In this document: positions 35,345 through 46,122 of the stretch, in pieces
Numbering within the stretch: the first letter of the stretch is position 1
How the letters are laid out: every line of letters begins with the position of its first letter
NCBI GenBank assembly: GCA_022592435.1
Contig: JABYQS010000116.1
Location: 60,133-124,132, forward strand
DNA length: 64,000 nt
Reading direction: 5' to 3'
DNA from: Cerioporus squamosus
Taxonomy: Eukaryota; Basidiomycota; Agaricomycetes; Polyporales; Polyporaceae
Translations under genes and position numbers: made by a program
Notes under the pieces: model-generated
The model's input: only the letters and a program-made list of their open reading frames with translations
Told to the model about the DNA's origin: nothing
Database searches by the model: none

Positions 35345-36085
35345 AGTGTTGGTAGAGTGAACGGATCCTATCAGTGGAACGCATCCTGTGCGTAAACAGT
35401 CTGAACGAGCGTGGCTTGAGGTCGGAAAAACCGACACGCCCGCGCTGTCAGTCGTATGCTAGAAGGTCAACGACCGGTCTTGCTATGCGCGGATGACTAC
35501 CTGTCGGATGGTCCATGATGTCAGCTATAGAGACCCTCGACGGAAGTCGACGAAACACATACCAGAGTCGGGCCCCGGGCGTTCGAGGAGGGTATCATTG
35601 CACCCGCGCACAGTCGCATATATGTTCGAGACTCGAGTCTGCGGGGCCCCATCGCCGCCTTGAGTCCAAGCCTCCAGGATACGCAGAAGTTGATGTTCCA
35701 TCATTTTCCCTGTCAGCGGTCGGTCCCTGGATAGTATGGTCCCTGGAGGACAGACAGCTCACATCGAGAGCCGTATAGCGAGATTAAGTTCCGCCCGACA
35801 ACCCAAATCACACTGCAGACAGATTGTGACGAGCGCCTCGGCCAGAACGTACCTCATCACTAACCGTGGGAGGTATCGTCGAGCGGTACGGGCTCAGCTC
35901 GTTGTCGACACAGCTGGATAACTTCATGCTGCATGTGCTGGAGAACCGATAGAAGTGTCCGTTGTCACTACCCTACACGAGTGTCCGTTCCTAGTACTGT
36001 TTGATCACTGGTGAACATTCCTGACGACGATGACGAGCACGAGGAGACATACCGTACATTCCCACCATGAACTGGTCCGCAACCT
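35345..36085. other. Intergenic; nothing recognised
   Basis: No frame with recognisable features lies between the two membrane protein genes. Confidence 0.45.
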
Positions 36086-36090
36086 CCACG

Positions 36091-37197
36091 TCAGTACCTC
36101 TGATATGGTGGCGGAAGGCTGAGAGTAACCAGCGGAGGCCCCTCCTCGTCGCCCGAGCCGCGGACCATATCTGGAGGTCCTCCAGCCAGGCGGATACCTC
36201 CATCGAGCTCATACACGGCATAGCTGTCCCTAGCCATGGGGGAATCATCTCCCCACATCCATGGTGAGGTGACGATGTCGGATGGTGATGGTTGCGAGGG
36301 TGCGAGCACATCTTCTCTCGCAGAGCGAGCGGCTGATAGAACGCTGTTCGCACCGAGGGACGGGTCGAGGTCACAGCGGGCGAGTGTTTCAACAGATTGA
36401 GACGTTGCGATCGGACCGAGGATAGTCGGCTGCGCAGCGTCAAAACCGTGCGCGTGGGTATGCATGTCGAGGACAGCAACAGCATCATCTACGACTTCGA
36501 TCTGCCCTGAGCGGGATGCCGGCATGACCTGTCTATGAGATGCATCCGGATTGTTGCAAGGCAGAGATGGGATGGGAGTGACGACGCGCCGGTCCATCGC
36601 GGTCTTCGAGGACACCACGGAAGGGTGCACGGGGAGCGCGGCGAAGGGACGTGCTGCAGATCGAAGACATGGTCAGCGTAGTCCGGTTGCAGTCATGTCA
36701 GCGACACGCATACCTCTCTCCCCTCCATCTTCGAGCTCATCAGCTCGATCTCTCTGAGTCCTCCAGCGCCTGCATTTCCATGCGAGCACCCCGAGGACCA
36801 CGACGGCAATCGCAACGGCCGCGGTCGAGAGGCCCGCAACGGCAGCTGTACTGAGGGTCCTAGTCGACGTTGAAGCCAACTGAGTCCTCGTAGAAGGCGA
36901 TGAACCTGATGTTGAGCTGACTGCCGTCTGGCTAGTCGTTGAAGGGGAAATGGGATCTGAAAGAAACAAGAAGTCAGTGAAACCGATGACCGTATGCAGG
37001 GGCGATCGCAGAACAGTACTCAGAGTCAGAGAAGAGGTCGGATTCGCGCTGAACGTGACTGTTCCTGGTTGACTGCTGGAGCTGGAGCTCGTGGATGCGG
37101 GCGGAGAGAAGGTAGCCGATGCGGATGGCGTCGATGGAGTAGTAGGATTGTCAGTAGGTCGCGGAAAGTGTTCATGGCGGTGTGGCCTCATCGGCAT
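36091..37197 (-). CDS. Single-pass membrane protein, N-terminally short paralogue
   Basis: Three exons (37197-37020, 36956-36714, 36653-36091) join in phase to give 327 aa. A Ser/Thr-rich stalk leads to one TM (LSTAAVAGLSTAAVAIAVVVLGVLAW) with a KCRRWRTQR stop-transfer. The long cytoplasmic tail ends in ELDGGIRLAGGPPDM ... LPPPYQRY. TM, juxtamembrane and tail match the gene just upstream (37.6-39.0 kb), but the signal peptide and ectodomain of that gene are absent here. Either a 5' exon is unrecognised or the copy is truncated. If real as drawn, the protein could not enter the secretory pathway with a classical signal. Confidence 0.6.
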
Positions 37198-37569
37198 ACT
37201 TCACAGACTGTTCGACCGTCAGAATGACGGAGATTTAGTGGCGAAGACGAGATACAAGTAACATTTGGGGGAGGGCGGGATGTCATCCGGGGTATGCTGG
37301 GACAGCTAGGCAACCGGGGAAGTCGAAGTTGGCGTGCACCAGCACGCCAGACCACATAAGACAGGACTTCCTGCATGCCAGAGGCTCGGTGTCTCTCTGA
37401 GAGTGTACGGATGTCGTGCGTAAATACCATGAGTATAGTTCGTTTGATGGTTCGATACATGCATACGCAGTATATGATTGTTCGGAATGGGCGGGTGCAG
37501 TAGTCCTTCTCGTGTGCGCAATAGCGCTGTCATGACCTGAAGCGGCGCAATAGGCTCGCAACCGCTCGA

Positions 37570-38989
37570 TCAGTACCTCCGGTATGGAGGAGGAAGAGTG
37601 GAAGTCGCCATCGGAAGCGGCTCCTCGTCGTCGTGAACCATGTCGGGAGGCCCTCCGGCGAGGCGAACACCTCCATCGAGCTCGTGAACGACCTGACCCC
37701 CTCTGTCCGTGCAAGAGCCATTTCCGTCCTCCCGAGGTAGAGGCGCAAGGTCGGAAGGTGATGGTTGGGACGCTGCAGCCACATCTGCCTTCGCAGGATG
37801 ATCGGTTGATTGAACGCCCTGCGAAGCAGGGATCTTGTGGCTCGAAGCTGTGACATTCACAGCTCCCACAATTTGAGATGTCGCAACCGGTCCGGAGACG
37901 GTCGGCTGTGCAGCGACAGAATCCAACTCGCGGGTATGGATGTGGAGTACCGAGTCTGAAGGACTCGGTTCCGGATGGGCTGTCGACATGGACTGCCTAT
38001 GGGAGGATGACATGCGGGCTCCGTCCATAGCGAGGGATGGGAGCGCCACTTTGACGATATCAGGCTTCGCTACGACCTTGTGAGACGCGTCTGACTGGGA
38101 CGAGGAGGTCGTATCCAAGGGATGTGCTGGAATTGTGGAATTGAAACGAATCAGCTAGGTCGGCGGTAGATACACGCGAACACGCACCGCTGCGGTTTCT
38201 GACTAGTAACTCGGCGGCTCGACGTCTCTGCGTTCTCCAGCTGATACACCTCCAACAGAGCATCCCCAGAAGTGCGACCGCGATTGTCGCTATGGCCGCC
38301 GAGATGCCTGCAATGGCAGCTGTACTGAGCCGGGACTGCAGGCCCGATGGAGGCGTCGTGGAAGACGACGGGGGAGTGAGGCTCATCGGAGATGCGGTCG
38401 TGAGGCTGATCGGCGGAGCGGTGACAGAGACAGTGAAGGTGCTCGTTTTCGCCGCCGATGTGTTCGTTGGAGTGGAGATTGGTAATAAGGGGCTTGAAGA
38501 CATGGCAGAGGTCAACGCGGAGGTCTGCTGCAATGTAGACTGTGTATCTTCTCCTCCTGAACTACTGGACATTGTGACCGAGGTCGGAACGGGCGAAGTC
38601 GAGGGTGTAGATGTACTTGTGGACGTCACATCCGGTGAAGTCGGGGTTGCAGATGGAGTTGTAGACGGTGGGGGGTCTCCGGAAGAGTGCAAACAACTGT
38701 CGTCGATGCTGCTCTCGACATCGAGAGATAAGTCAGCACTTGCGCCGTCATCATCGAGGACATGGAATTGCACTGTGGTACCAGCTGCAACATCGACCTT
38801 CCACTGAAGTGAGAATTGATTCTGGCGTATTCTTACTGTCCTCGCACGTCCCGGAGCGATAGTGATATCATATGGAGGTGTACCCTGGAAGATTGCGAGC
38901 GTCGCGGTGTTGCATTGCTGGACGCCTCCGGGTGCAAGGATTTCCAGCGCGCTGACCGAGGCAATCATTGTGGATAGAAGAAGGATCAT
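37570..38989 (-). CDS. Cell-surface single-pass membrane protein with LPPPY tail
   Basis: Two exons (38989-38188 and 38126-37570) give 452 aa in frame. Residues 1-15 form a signal peptide (MILLLSTMIASVSA). An ectodomain of about 85 residues with two Cys (26 and 99) resembles a small beta-sandwich (LQWKVDVAAGTTVQFHVLDDDG). A Ser/Thr/Pro-rich stalk runs to residue 220. One TM (about 223-247) ends in WRCISWRTQRRR. The cytoplasmic tail carries HELDGGVRLAGGPPDM and ends STLPPPYRRY, a PPxY-type motif that could bind WW-domain (Nedd4/Rsp5-type) ligases. Function is unknown. The architecture fits a sensor or adhesion protein of the wall. It is paralogous to the neighbour at 36.1-37.2 kb. Confidence 0.75.
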
Positions 38990-39306
38990 GATCAACCTAT
39001 GGGCGTACTTCACGCCATAATAGAGACGACAATAGTGGAGTCCAGTACGGCGAGCTGTATGATGACCGTCACAGGATGGACAGAAGTGGTATCTATACAA
39101 CTCACCGACAGAGATCCGACGATCATGACCTCGGAGAAACCGCGTGGCCTGTCTGGTCCTCTCTTGTCGAGTATTCCGCCACATGCCGTGCGCATTGAGA
39201 TCGAGGTGACTGCATGATATGACGGCCGCTTGACGGATGGCGCTTTGACGATGCATGAGGAGCAGATCGTGCCCTATATTTGGTTGTAGCATTACAATCA
39301 GCATGT

Positions 39307-39353
39307 ACAGCTGGCGTCAAAACCAATGCCCGACGTTCAGACGCGCAGTTTGT
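39307..39353 (+). repeat. Left terminal inverted repeat of Tc1/mariner element
   Basis: The 47-bp sequence starting TACAGCTGGCGTC and ending GCAGTTTG is repeated exactly, inverted, at 43,369-43,415. The outer TA (39,307-39,308) is the expected Tc1/mariner target duplication, so the element proper starts at 39,309. Inside the perfect part the similarity continues imperfectly almost to the transposase ATG. Confidence 0.95.
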
Positions 39354-39455
39354 GACGCCGAACGCGCGCCAAAATCCAAACAATTCCCGAAATTCCCTGC
39401 TGCTGTACTCGCTCGTCGTACTCCGCTTGTCCTTCAGTTTCTCCTCCTAGAGGCC

Positions 39456-40588
39456 ATGCCAAATCGCAAGATCAGCGAAGACATACAATACCGTGCGGTA
39501 GAACTTCTCTCGTTGGGGAGGAAGAGCGATGACGTTGCCACTACCCTCGGTGTCTCAAGACGCAGCGTCGAACGTTGGTGGACCCGGTACCACCGCAATG
39601 GCGGTGAGATCCCAAGATACACGTCTCTTTCATGTGGCCGGCCGCGAAGGTTCACACCGGCACTGATGGAGGACCTCCGGGATCTCATGGTACGTGCACC
39701 TTCCATGTACCTCGACGAGATTGTCCGCTGGTTCGCCATCCACCGCGGCCTCTTCGTCTCCTCTTCCACCATTCAGCGAGAAATCGAGCGACTTGGGTTC
39801 ACGCTCAAGAGGCTCCGTCGCATCGCGGCTCAACGTGACGAAGTGTTCCGTCAGCAGTGGCTGCGCGACATTACGTCTCGCTTCACGGCGGAGCAACTCG
39901 TCTTCGCAGACGAATCCAGCAAGGACAACCGGACAGTCCTGCGGAGGTTTGGACGTGCAGCGTCAGGGCAAAGAGCAGTGGAGTATGTCTCTGCAGACCG
40001 CGGAGCGCGTTACAGCATCCTCCCTGCGCTGTCGCTGCACGGTCTGCTGACGGTGAGGGTGGTGCGGGGCTCGGTGGATGGGCTTGAATTCTACGATTGG
40101 GTTCTGTTCGATCTGGTGCGTCCAGCTCATTCCATTCAACTTTCTGGTCGCCAACTAGGACTTCACATATCAGCTCCCCAAAATGAACCCGTTCCCTGGC
40201 CCGAACAGTGTCCTCATTGTGGACAACTGCCGCACACACAAGAGTCAAGCTGTGCGGGACGCAGTCGAGGCTGCAGGTGAGTGTTGTGTTGCAATTCTGG
40301 CATGTATGACGCTGACAACGTATATGCCAGGTTGTCTCTACATATTTCTCCCAGCATATTCACCTGACCTCAACCCAATTGAAGAAGCGTTCAGCTGCGG
40401 TATGTCTCCATTATATACTCCTACAGTATATCAACTCATCTCCCGCCTTAGTGAAGCATCACCTGCGGCGCCACAGCGAGCAATATGTGGACAGTGTCAC
40501 ACCGGAAGCAGACCTCGTACACGCCTGTCTTGTTGCGGTCACTCCAGAGAAGGCGCGCGGCTGGTACCACCATAGTGGTTACTTGTAG
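39456..40588 (+). CDS. Tc1/mariner-type transposase (DD34E)
   Basis: Cut-and-paste transposase, 322 aa. Exons 39456-40115, 40174-40276, 40331-40399 and 40452-40588 join in frame without lesions. The N-terminal part has a helix-turn-helix (about residues 10-45, AVELLSLGRKSDDVATTLGVSRRSV) and a second basic DNA-binding region with GRPRRFT (AT-hook-like, 61-67). The catalytic DDE_3 core has D152 (VFADES), D237 (LIVDNC) and E272 (SPDLNPIEEAFS), with 34 residues between the last two, the canonical DD34E spacing of Tc1 transposases. The C-terminus (RHSEQYVDS...GWYHHSGYL) has the usual end of fungal members. Three short introns in a mariner transposase are common in basidiomycetes. Confidence 0.95.
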
Positions 40589-40891
40589 TACCTTGTACCC
40601 TCTTTTGAATCGATCCTTGCTGTTCCATTCCAATTATTGAGGTCTTAGATTACCAACGAAATGAGTGACGGCAGCAAACTGGTAGGTATCAGTATCGAAC
40701 GGCATTACGAGTGCAGATAGCGAGAGACAGGGCTGATGGAGTGGGGAGGGCTGCACTAGGAAGAAGGGTAAGGTAGAACAGGATGATCAGCGACACGAAG
40801 GCATATTAAACAAGTGTACTCATGGACCGAGACTCGGAACAAAAGGACAGCGTGAACTCAAGAAGAGACAGTGCAAAGTCGAGAAGATAAA

Positions 40892-43266
40892 CTAGGAATG
40901 ACGACTCGAGAAGGAGTAATGAGGGTTATATGTGGAGGGGCCAGGCTGAGCATGTGAGGTCGGAGCTGAATGCGCCGGCATAAATGCCGGCAGAGGAGGA
41001 GCCACAACTGGTGCCGCGCCGGGATAGGTGTACATCCCAGAGTATGTCGCTCCTTGGGCGGGAACACCGGCATAGAACTGAGCGGGAGGCATCACTGGTG
41101 GGGGCGCATGCATTGCAGGGATGGTTAGCTGCGAGGATGCATAGCCAGGGAACACCCCAGCTGTTGGAACCATCTGCGGAGCGCCATAACCGACGGACAC
41201 AGGAGCGACGCTGCCCGAGTTGGGTTGGACTGCATGCGCGGGCAAAGATCCCCCGTGTACTTGACTCAGGATTTGCGGAGATCGCGACCTGTTTGCGTCG
41301 CTAGCCTTCCACCATTCGCTCCCAATGGGAGGCGTTCGCAAATCCACACCAGGCTGATTCTGCAGTGTACGTGTTAGTGCATGTTCCGCATATCGAGAGC
41401 AGTTCACTGCACCTTCAAGAGAGCGCACGCCCATGCTTTTACTCGTATGTCTGTGAGCTCAAAGTGCCAGCCCAGAGGTGCATAGTAGAAGCACCGCATC
41501 CCTGGATGCACGCCGCAGGCGTCAACTTCCCCATGAAGCCATAGCAGGTACTTCACCAGTTTAGGAACATCGTCGTCGAGAGACCCCTGTTGCAAACGTG
41601 AGTAGTAGCAGGTCATGAGCATGGCCTGGACATACGGTCTTGAAGCTGTTAGAATGAGCGGGGATAGCAGGGACTTGACTTGAACGCGGCAAAACTTGAA
41701 GATGTGATTGCGCGGGCGGCAGGTGGTCTAGTCCAGATGGCGGCAGATGCTGTTGCGGTAGCCCAGAAGCGGAGTCAGCCGAGGGAGCCTGCAGCCATGG
41801 CTAAAAATGTCATGAAGGAGCATCAGCAGTGATCAAGTGGATTTCGGGATGAGGACTCACCAGCTCTGCATGGTGCCGCACTGTGATCGGCTGAGCCATA
41901 CTGATCACGATGAACTCATCGCCACCTAGCGCGTCATTCGCCACGGTCTTCTTGAGCATGTTCATGAACACGTGGAAGGAAGACTCGTCGTGTAAGGGGA
42001 ACCAGCGTGTCGTCTTCAGAGCCTTGCCCTTGGCAGCAACCCACGACCACCGCATGGATGTCGTGACAAGATTCTCCTTCCCCACCGAGACAGCGGTGGC
42101 GGCATCTTGCAACAACGTCTCCCATGTCGTATGATTGTTGATCTGGATCGGGCCTAACTGGAAGGGAGACGGAGTGAAGACCTTCTCTGAGCCGCGTGCG
42201 GTGGCCGGCTTCACGACCTGGGCCGGGAGGGTGACTTCGATGAAAGCAGGGACGCTGAACGCGTCCAACGCCTTGATATTCGCGAGCGCGCCGTTGATCT
42301 TCCCACCACTGCCGAGAGGCCGTCCGCGCTTGCGCTTCTTCGTCTCTTCCTCGAACTCCGCAACGTCCGGATCCTCCGTGTCGCTGGCCCTCTCCAGAGA
42401 ATCGTCCCGCACCTGCAACTTGCCAGATGATGTGCGCGCCTTCTTCTTCGCCGGTTCTGCATGGTCGGGAGGCTTGGTCTCTGCACCACCGTGACGCGGA
42501 GCCTTGCGCAAGGGTTTCTGGTCGAGCGGAGTGGATGGTCGAGCCCGAGGTGGCAGAGAAGCCTTCTCAGGCTGACGCTTCGAGCTGGGCACATCACGGG
42601 GAGGAAGCCGAATGGTGAGACGGTTGCTCTTGGTAGGAGTAGTGCTACGGGCCCGGCCCTTGCCTGTACGTGTATCAAGGTTAGCGAAGTACTCACACGC
42701 AATATGATATGCTCACCTTTTCCCTGAGGAGTTACGGGCTCCTCCTCAGTCTTGGACTGCCCTCCCTCAACACCCTCAGCATCCGACTCCGTCTCCCGAG
42801 AAGGCCTCCTACTCCCCAAACCCGAGTCCTCGTCATCGTGACTTCCAGCGGCAAGATCGTCGCCGGCGGTAGCGCTGGCAGCATCCGACAAGTCTTCGCT
42901 ACCCTGCACCTTGACAATCAACCCGCTGAGAATCTCGGCAGGCACTGGAGCAGGAGGTGACGAGGCCTCGCTGGCCTCCCAGTCGCGCTCGAAGCCGCAC
43001 TCGGCGAGATGTGCCACTTCTGACAGTGACGGCAGTGAGACATCCCGTCTCCATCCTTCGCAGCGCTCCTCGAAGCCCAAACGGAGATCGATCCAGTCGT
43101 CGGCTTGAGCGTCGAGACCATCGATAGAATGCGTATTGACTTCGACGGCACGCAACAACCCGCGGTTGAGCTTCCGTAGCTTCTCGGCGTTTGACTCCGG
43201 GGGAGGAACCGTCTGCTCCTCCCAACCTTCTGGCACTTCCTCCCCCGCCCCGTGGGCCTCAGACAT
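40892..43266 (-). CDS. Accessory protein of the Tc1/mariner element (AT-hook-like, unknown function)
   Basis: Five exons (43266-42717, 42663-41861, 41800-41636, 41586-41413, 41359-40892) give 719 aa with every junction in frame. Residues 1-100: acidic/helical region with paired Trp-rich helices (DDWIDLRLGFEERCEGWRRD). 120-300: low-complexity, ending in a basic AT-hook-like KKRKRGRPLGSGGK (292-305). 310-450: a folded-looking domain (ALDAFSVPAFIEVTLP, TTWETLLQDAATAV, RWFPLHDESSFHVFMNML, EFIVISMAQPI). 507-564: a second conserved block (LDDDVPKLVKYLLWLHGE, WHFELTDIRVKAWACALLK). 565-719: a Pro/Ala/Tyr-rich tail. I recall the last block, as a general impression only, from Agaricomycete hypothetical proteins. 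Its place inside the inverted repeats argues for a role in transposition or its control. Confidence 0.85.
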
Positions 43267-43368
43267 AGTTAGAGAGTGTTACGAAGTAGTGTAGAAGCGA
43301 GTATTGTAGTACAGAGCAGCAGCCAACATTTTTCGATTTTTTCGATTTTTTGCGCGTGGTCGGAGTTG

Positions 43369-43415
43369 CAAACTGCGCGTCTGAACGTCGGGCATTGGTT
43401 TTGACGCCAGCTGTA
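43369..43415 (-). repeat. Right terminal inverted repeat of Tc1/mariner element
   Basis: Exact 47-bp inverted copy of 39,307-39,353. The final TA (43,414-43,415) is the target-site duplication. The accessory gene starts 102 nt inside it. Confidence 0.95.
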
Positions 43416-43830
43416 TCGAAGACCACCAGCCGAGCGCAATGCGGCAGTCAGAAGCCAAACACGCCCGAGCATGACGCCTCCGGCGCAGCTCCGGCGTGCA
43501 TCTGAGAAGACTCAGATATTGGCAGAGTCATTGTCAAGTACTGTATGTATCGTGGGCGAGGGCGGGCGAGAGCCCGCCCGAGCATGCCACGTCAGCACTA
43601 CTATACTTTCAGTATCCCCGAGTCGCCATCCAGCACGAGACAACTCGGACGTCCTCTAGTACTACAGTGCGCGGAGACCGCAGTGGCCAGGTCTGCCCGG
43701 AGGGGCGATGCCTTATACACATGCATACATTTTTTTGGTAAGACCGAACGGCACCCTAGTCAGCTCGCATCACGATACATCGCAAGGCAAGACGCACCAT
43801 ATCACACTGGGCACACCGTGTGCGTCTCCT
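43416..43830. other. Intergenic; nothing recognised
   Basis: Sequence between the transposon end and the 3' end of the DUF1348 gene. Three overlapping plus-strand frames are chance frames. Confidence 0.5.
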
Positions 43831-43836
43831 CCCATT

Positions 43837-44509
43837 TTACAGATGCTTGTCGGAGATGGGGAACGAGTTCACGTCCACGCCGTCCTTGAACCAGTGCTCC
43901 TCTTCTGTGATGGGGACGTCGTTCCCGCTCATATGCCGCTTCTTCATCCGGCCGTCCTCTGCGTATGTCCAATCCTGCGGAAGGAATCATCATGAGCGTT
44001 CGGCGGAGAACGCGATCATATCGGTCGCGCGCACGTACCTCCAGGCCGTAGCACCTATACCACTGCTTGGCGCCGTCCTCATTGATTTCGTACCATTCGT
44101 AGAAGAACTGCACAAAGCGGTGATCAGGACTTGCGCGCGATCGCAAGTCAGTGTAGCAGCAACGCACCTGGACGGCGATCTTGTTGTCTGTGAACGCGAA
44201 CAGCTCCTTGCGCAGCCGGTACCCGTTCTCCTTCTGCCATTTCTTGCTCAGGAACGCGATGACCTCCTCGCGCCCCTTCATGAACTCGCCGCGGTTGCGC
44301 CAGGCCGTGTCTTCCTGTCGGTGCGTGTGTCCCGGTCAGCATGCGCACGTCGAACTAGTTGCTCAAGCGGACGGGATCCATGGACTAACCGTGTATGCGA
44401 GCGCGACCTTCTCTGGGGTTCTGGTGTTCCAGAGGTCTTGCGCAATCTTGACCTTCTTCTGGGCCGACTCGGCGGTGAAGGGAGGCACGATGGGACTTGG
44501 GTTCGACAT
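43837..44509 (-). CDS. DUF1348 / SnoaL-like (NTF2-fold) protein
   Basis: Four exons (44509-44390, 44314-44168, 44107-44039, 43974-43837) encode 157 aa, the usual length of this family. Signatures: [95 protein letters not shown]. The family folds like NTF2/SnoaL as a small alpha+beta barrel; its biochemical role is unknown, with suggestions of a steroid-isomerase-like or stress-linked function. The gene is intact and has a good TATA box about 90 bp upstream. It is single-copy here and unrelated to its neighbours. Confidence 0.93.
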
Positions 44510-44598
44510 GGAAACTCGAAGTGCTTTGTGAGATGCTGCTTGTCTTCGCTTGCGAATAAGGGTGCACGGAGTAAGTTGGGATGGAGACACCACCGGTA

Positions 44599-44606
44599 CT
44601 TATATA
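44599..44606 (-). promoter_or_regulatory. TATA box of the DUF1348 gene
   Basis: TATATAAG on the minus strand, about 90 bp before the ATG at 44,509. Spacing and sequence fit a fungal TATA element. Confidence 0.6.
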
Positions 44607-44609
44607 GGG

Positions 44610-45686
44610 TCGATCGTAGCAGAACCTTGTAAGTACGCAATGTTCGCGACTAGTATGTAGGGCAAGCGTGCTGGTGCGTTTGAAACGCTTCCATTGCGAT
44701 CATCTGACGGCCTGAAACCTATAAGTAATCGTCAACGAGCGGATGATGCGAAGCGGAGTACTGCTGCTGATAGATGATTGGTAAAATGAGGATTGGAAGC
44801 CCGGGACGCTGAGGGAAGCGTGTCGTTGAGAGCATGACGGGAGAGCTCAGGTTAGCAGACGCCCATGGTCTCGGGCTGCAATGGCGGAGACGACACGGTC
44901 CTCGTGGATCAAACGTCCACCATGGACAATAATACGCCTTCTGTGGGTTGATCGCACACCTACATAACACCACCACCTTCGACCTCTTTGTCTACTCAGC
45001 TGTCTATGGAAACGGAAACTGTCGGCTACTGTCTTGCATCTTTGTGGTCAAACTGAGACTCGGACTCGGAGGCACTGACTCCGAGATTGTAGACGTAACT
45101 TGAGGTAAGTATGTGCGTACCGTAGACAACCATATTGTGCCGACAGGGTGAGTTGTGCGGCGACGGTATGTGTGTCCAGCTTATTTCTGCCAGTACTGCG
45201 CTGAGAACTCCCTCTAGGTCAGTAATGGCACGGTCTGTCAACATATCCTTAGCGTAACGTGGACGGATGACCGTCGGGTGCGCAGCGCTGCAGACTCTCT
45301 CGATGAGTACTATGCACCATATGCATATTGTGACCGCACAGAAGATAATCTCGCCTACGACGAGCAGACAGCCCGGATATCGTACGTGCCTGCTTCCGGC
45401 TGAGTCGTCCATGTCTCACGAGTCCCGCATGGAGCGTCATTGCAGAGCTGTGACAATGATTAAATTGGACACTGCCAACAGCACGCTCGCTTGCTCTTGC
45501 AGCTATGTACTACCGGAGTACCCGGAGACGCAAGAGGGGTTCCGGGAGGAAATCTTGCAGGCCGTTGCAGAAGGGATCGCGGAGAAGATCTACTTGTACA
45601 AACCCATGGAGCTGCGCCAGGGAATGCAGTACTCACCGCCGAGCGGAATGCGAATGCCGGCAAAGTCCGACTGGGACCGACACGGA
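44610..45686. other. Intergenic with one possible small membrane-protein fragment
   Basis: No confident gene. A minus-strand frame (45,412-45,026) starts MDDSAGSRHVRYPG and has one strongly hydrophobic segment (LLVVGEIIFCAVTICIWCIVL), so it may be part of a small membrane protein. A plus-strand frame just before the MITE-like element (PEYPETQEGFREEILQAVAEG..EKIYLY) reads protein-like but has no recognised family or exon partners. Confidence 0.3.
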
Positions 45687-45930
45687 AGGTACTGTACTAA
45701 TCAGTCCTATGCGGCGCGGGGTGTGACCTGTGACCACCCTGAGTCGCCGGAGCGGAGCGGAGGCGCCCGAAAATTGGCACTTTTGGCGGTCTTAACGCCC
45801 AAAAATCGAGACAAAATGCGAAAAACTGGGCCCTGGAGGGCCTGTGACCTGTGACCCATGACATGATGCGGCGCGGACAGGGTGGGTGTGACCTGTGACG
45901 CGCCGCATAGGACCGATTAGTACAGTACCT
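45687..45930. mobile_element. MITE-like element (~242 bp)
   Basis: Inverted repeats of 31 bp, 45,688-45,718 and 45,899-45,929, start GGTACTGTACTAATC and end ATGCGGCGCG, with one mismatch. The inside holds three same-strand copies of TGTGACCTGTGAC (45,722, 45,843 and 45,887) and a second copy of the ATGCGGCGCGG word (45,866). There is no coding capacity. A TA lies inside each end, so the true ends may be CTGTACTAATC with TA target duplications (Tc1-like), but this is not certain. It interrupts an otherwise featureless stretch upstream of the P450 pseudogene. Confidence 0.75.
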
Positions 45931-46122
45931 CACGCGCAGCAGCACGTTTCCGACGGAAGGCGACACGCTCGGTTTGGAACTTCGTGAGCTCATCCGAGTC
46001 TGCAGCAACGCATCGTACTCGAGTCTCATGCATCCCGGCGGAGTTGCAACATAGGACGTCCGCTTGGTTCGGCCGACTTGCTCCTATGTGCATCCTCAAA
46101 GCTCCTGTAAGTTACGCCGCAC

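Larger units (their letters stand above)
39309..43413. mobile_element. Two-gene Tc1/mariner (DD34E) transposon, 4,105 bp
   Basis: The element is bounded by perfect 47-bp inverted repeats (TA included) and flanked by TA on both sides. It holds an intact transposase gene reading inward from the left end and a second intact gene reading inward from the right end. The genes are convergent, with about 300 bp between their stops. Tc1/mariner elements are normally 1.3-2.4 kb with one gene. Each start codon lies 102 nt inside the perfect repeat, and the 102-nt leaders are recognisably related to each other (CCGA.C.CGCG..AAAATC, then GCTGCTG...GTACT...ACTCGCT). The perfect repeats and open frames suggest a recently active copy. 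Confidence 0.92.

Noticed and set aside
38292..38807. 171-codon plus-strand frame
   Set aside because: Val/Gly-rich mirror of the Ser/Thr-rich coding strand of the membrane protein gene.
38060..39304. A 414-codon frame extending the membrane protein upstream to 39,304
   Set aside because: The signal peptide starts at 38,989; the upstream part is the open leader and promoter.
42211..42720. Continuation of the accessory gene's first frame past 42,717
   Set aside because: A GTGAGC donor at 42,716 and an acceptor before 42,663 give a conserved frame; the read-through frame is Arg/Ser-rich noise.
44148..44348. Frames overlapping the DUF1348 exons
   Set aside because: Other-frame shadows; the spliced 157-residue model matches the family throughout.
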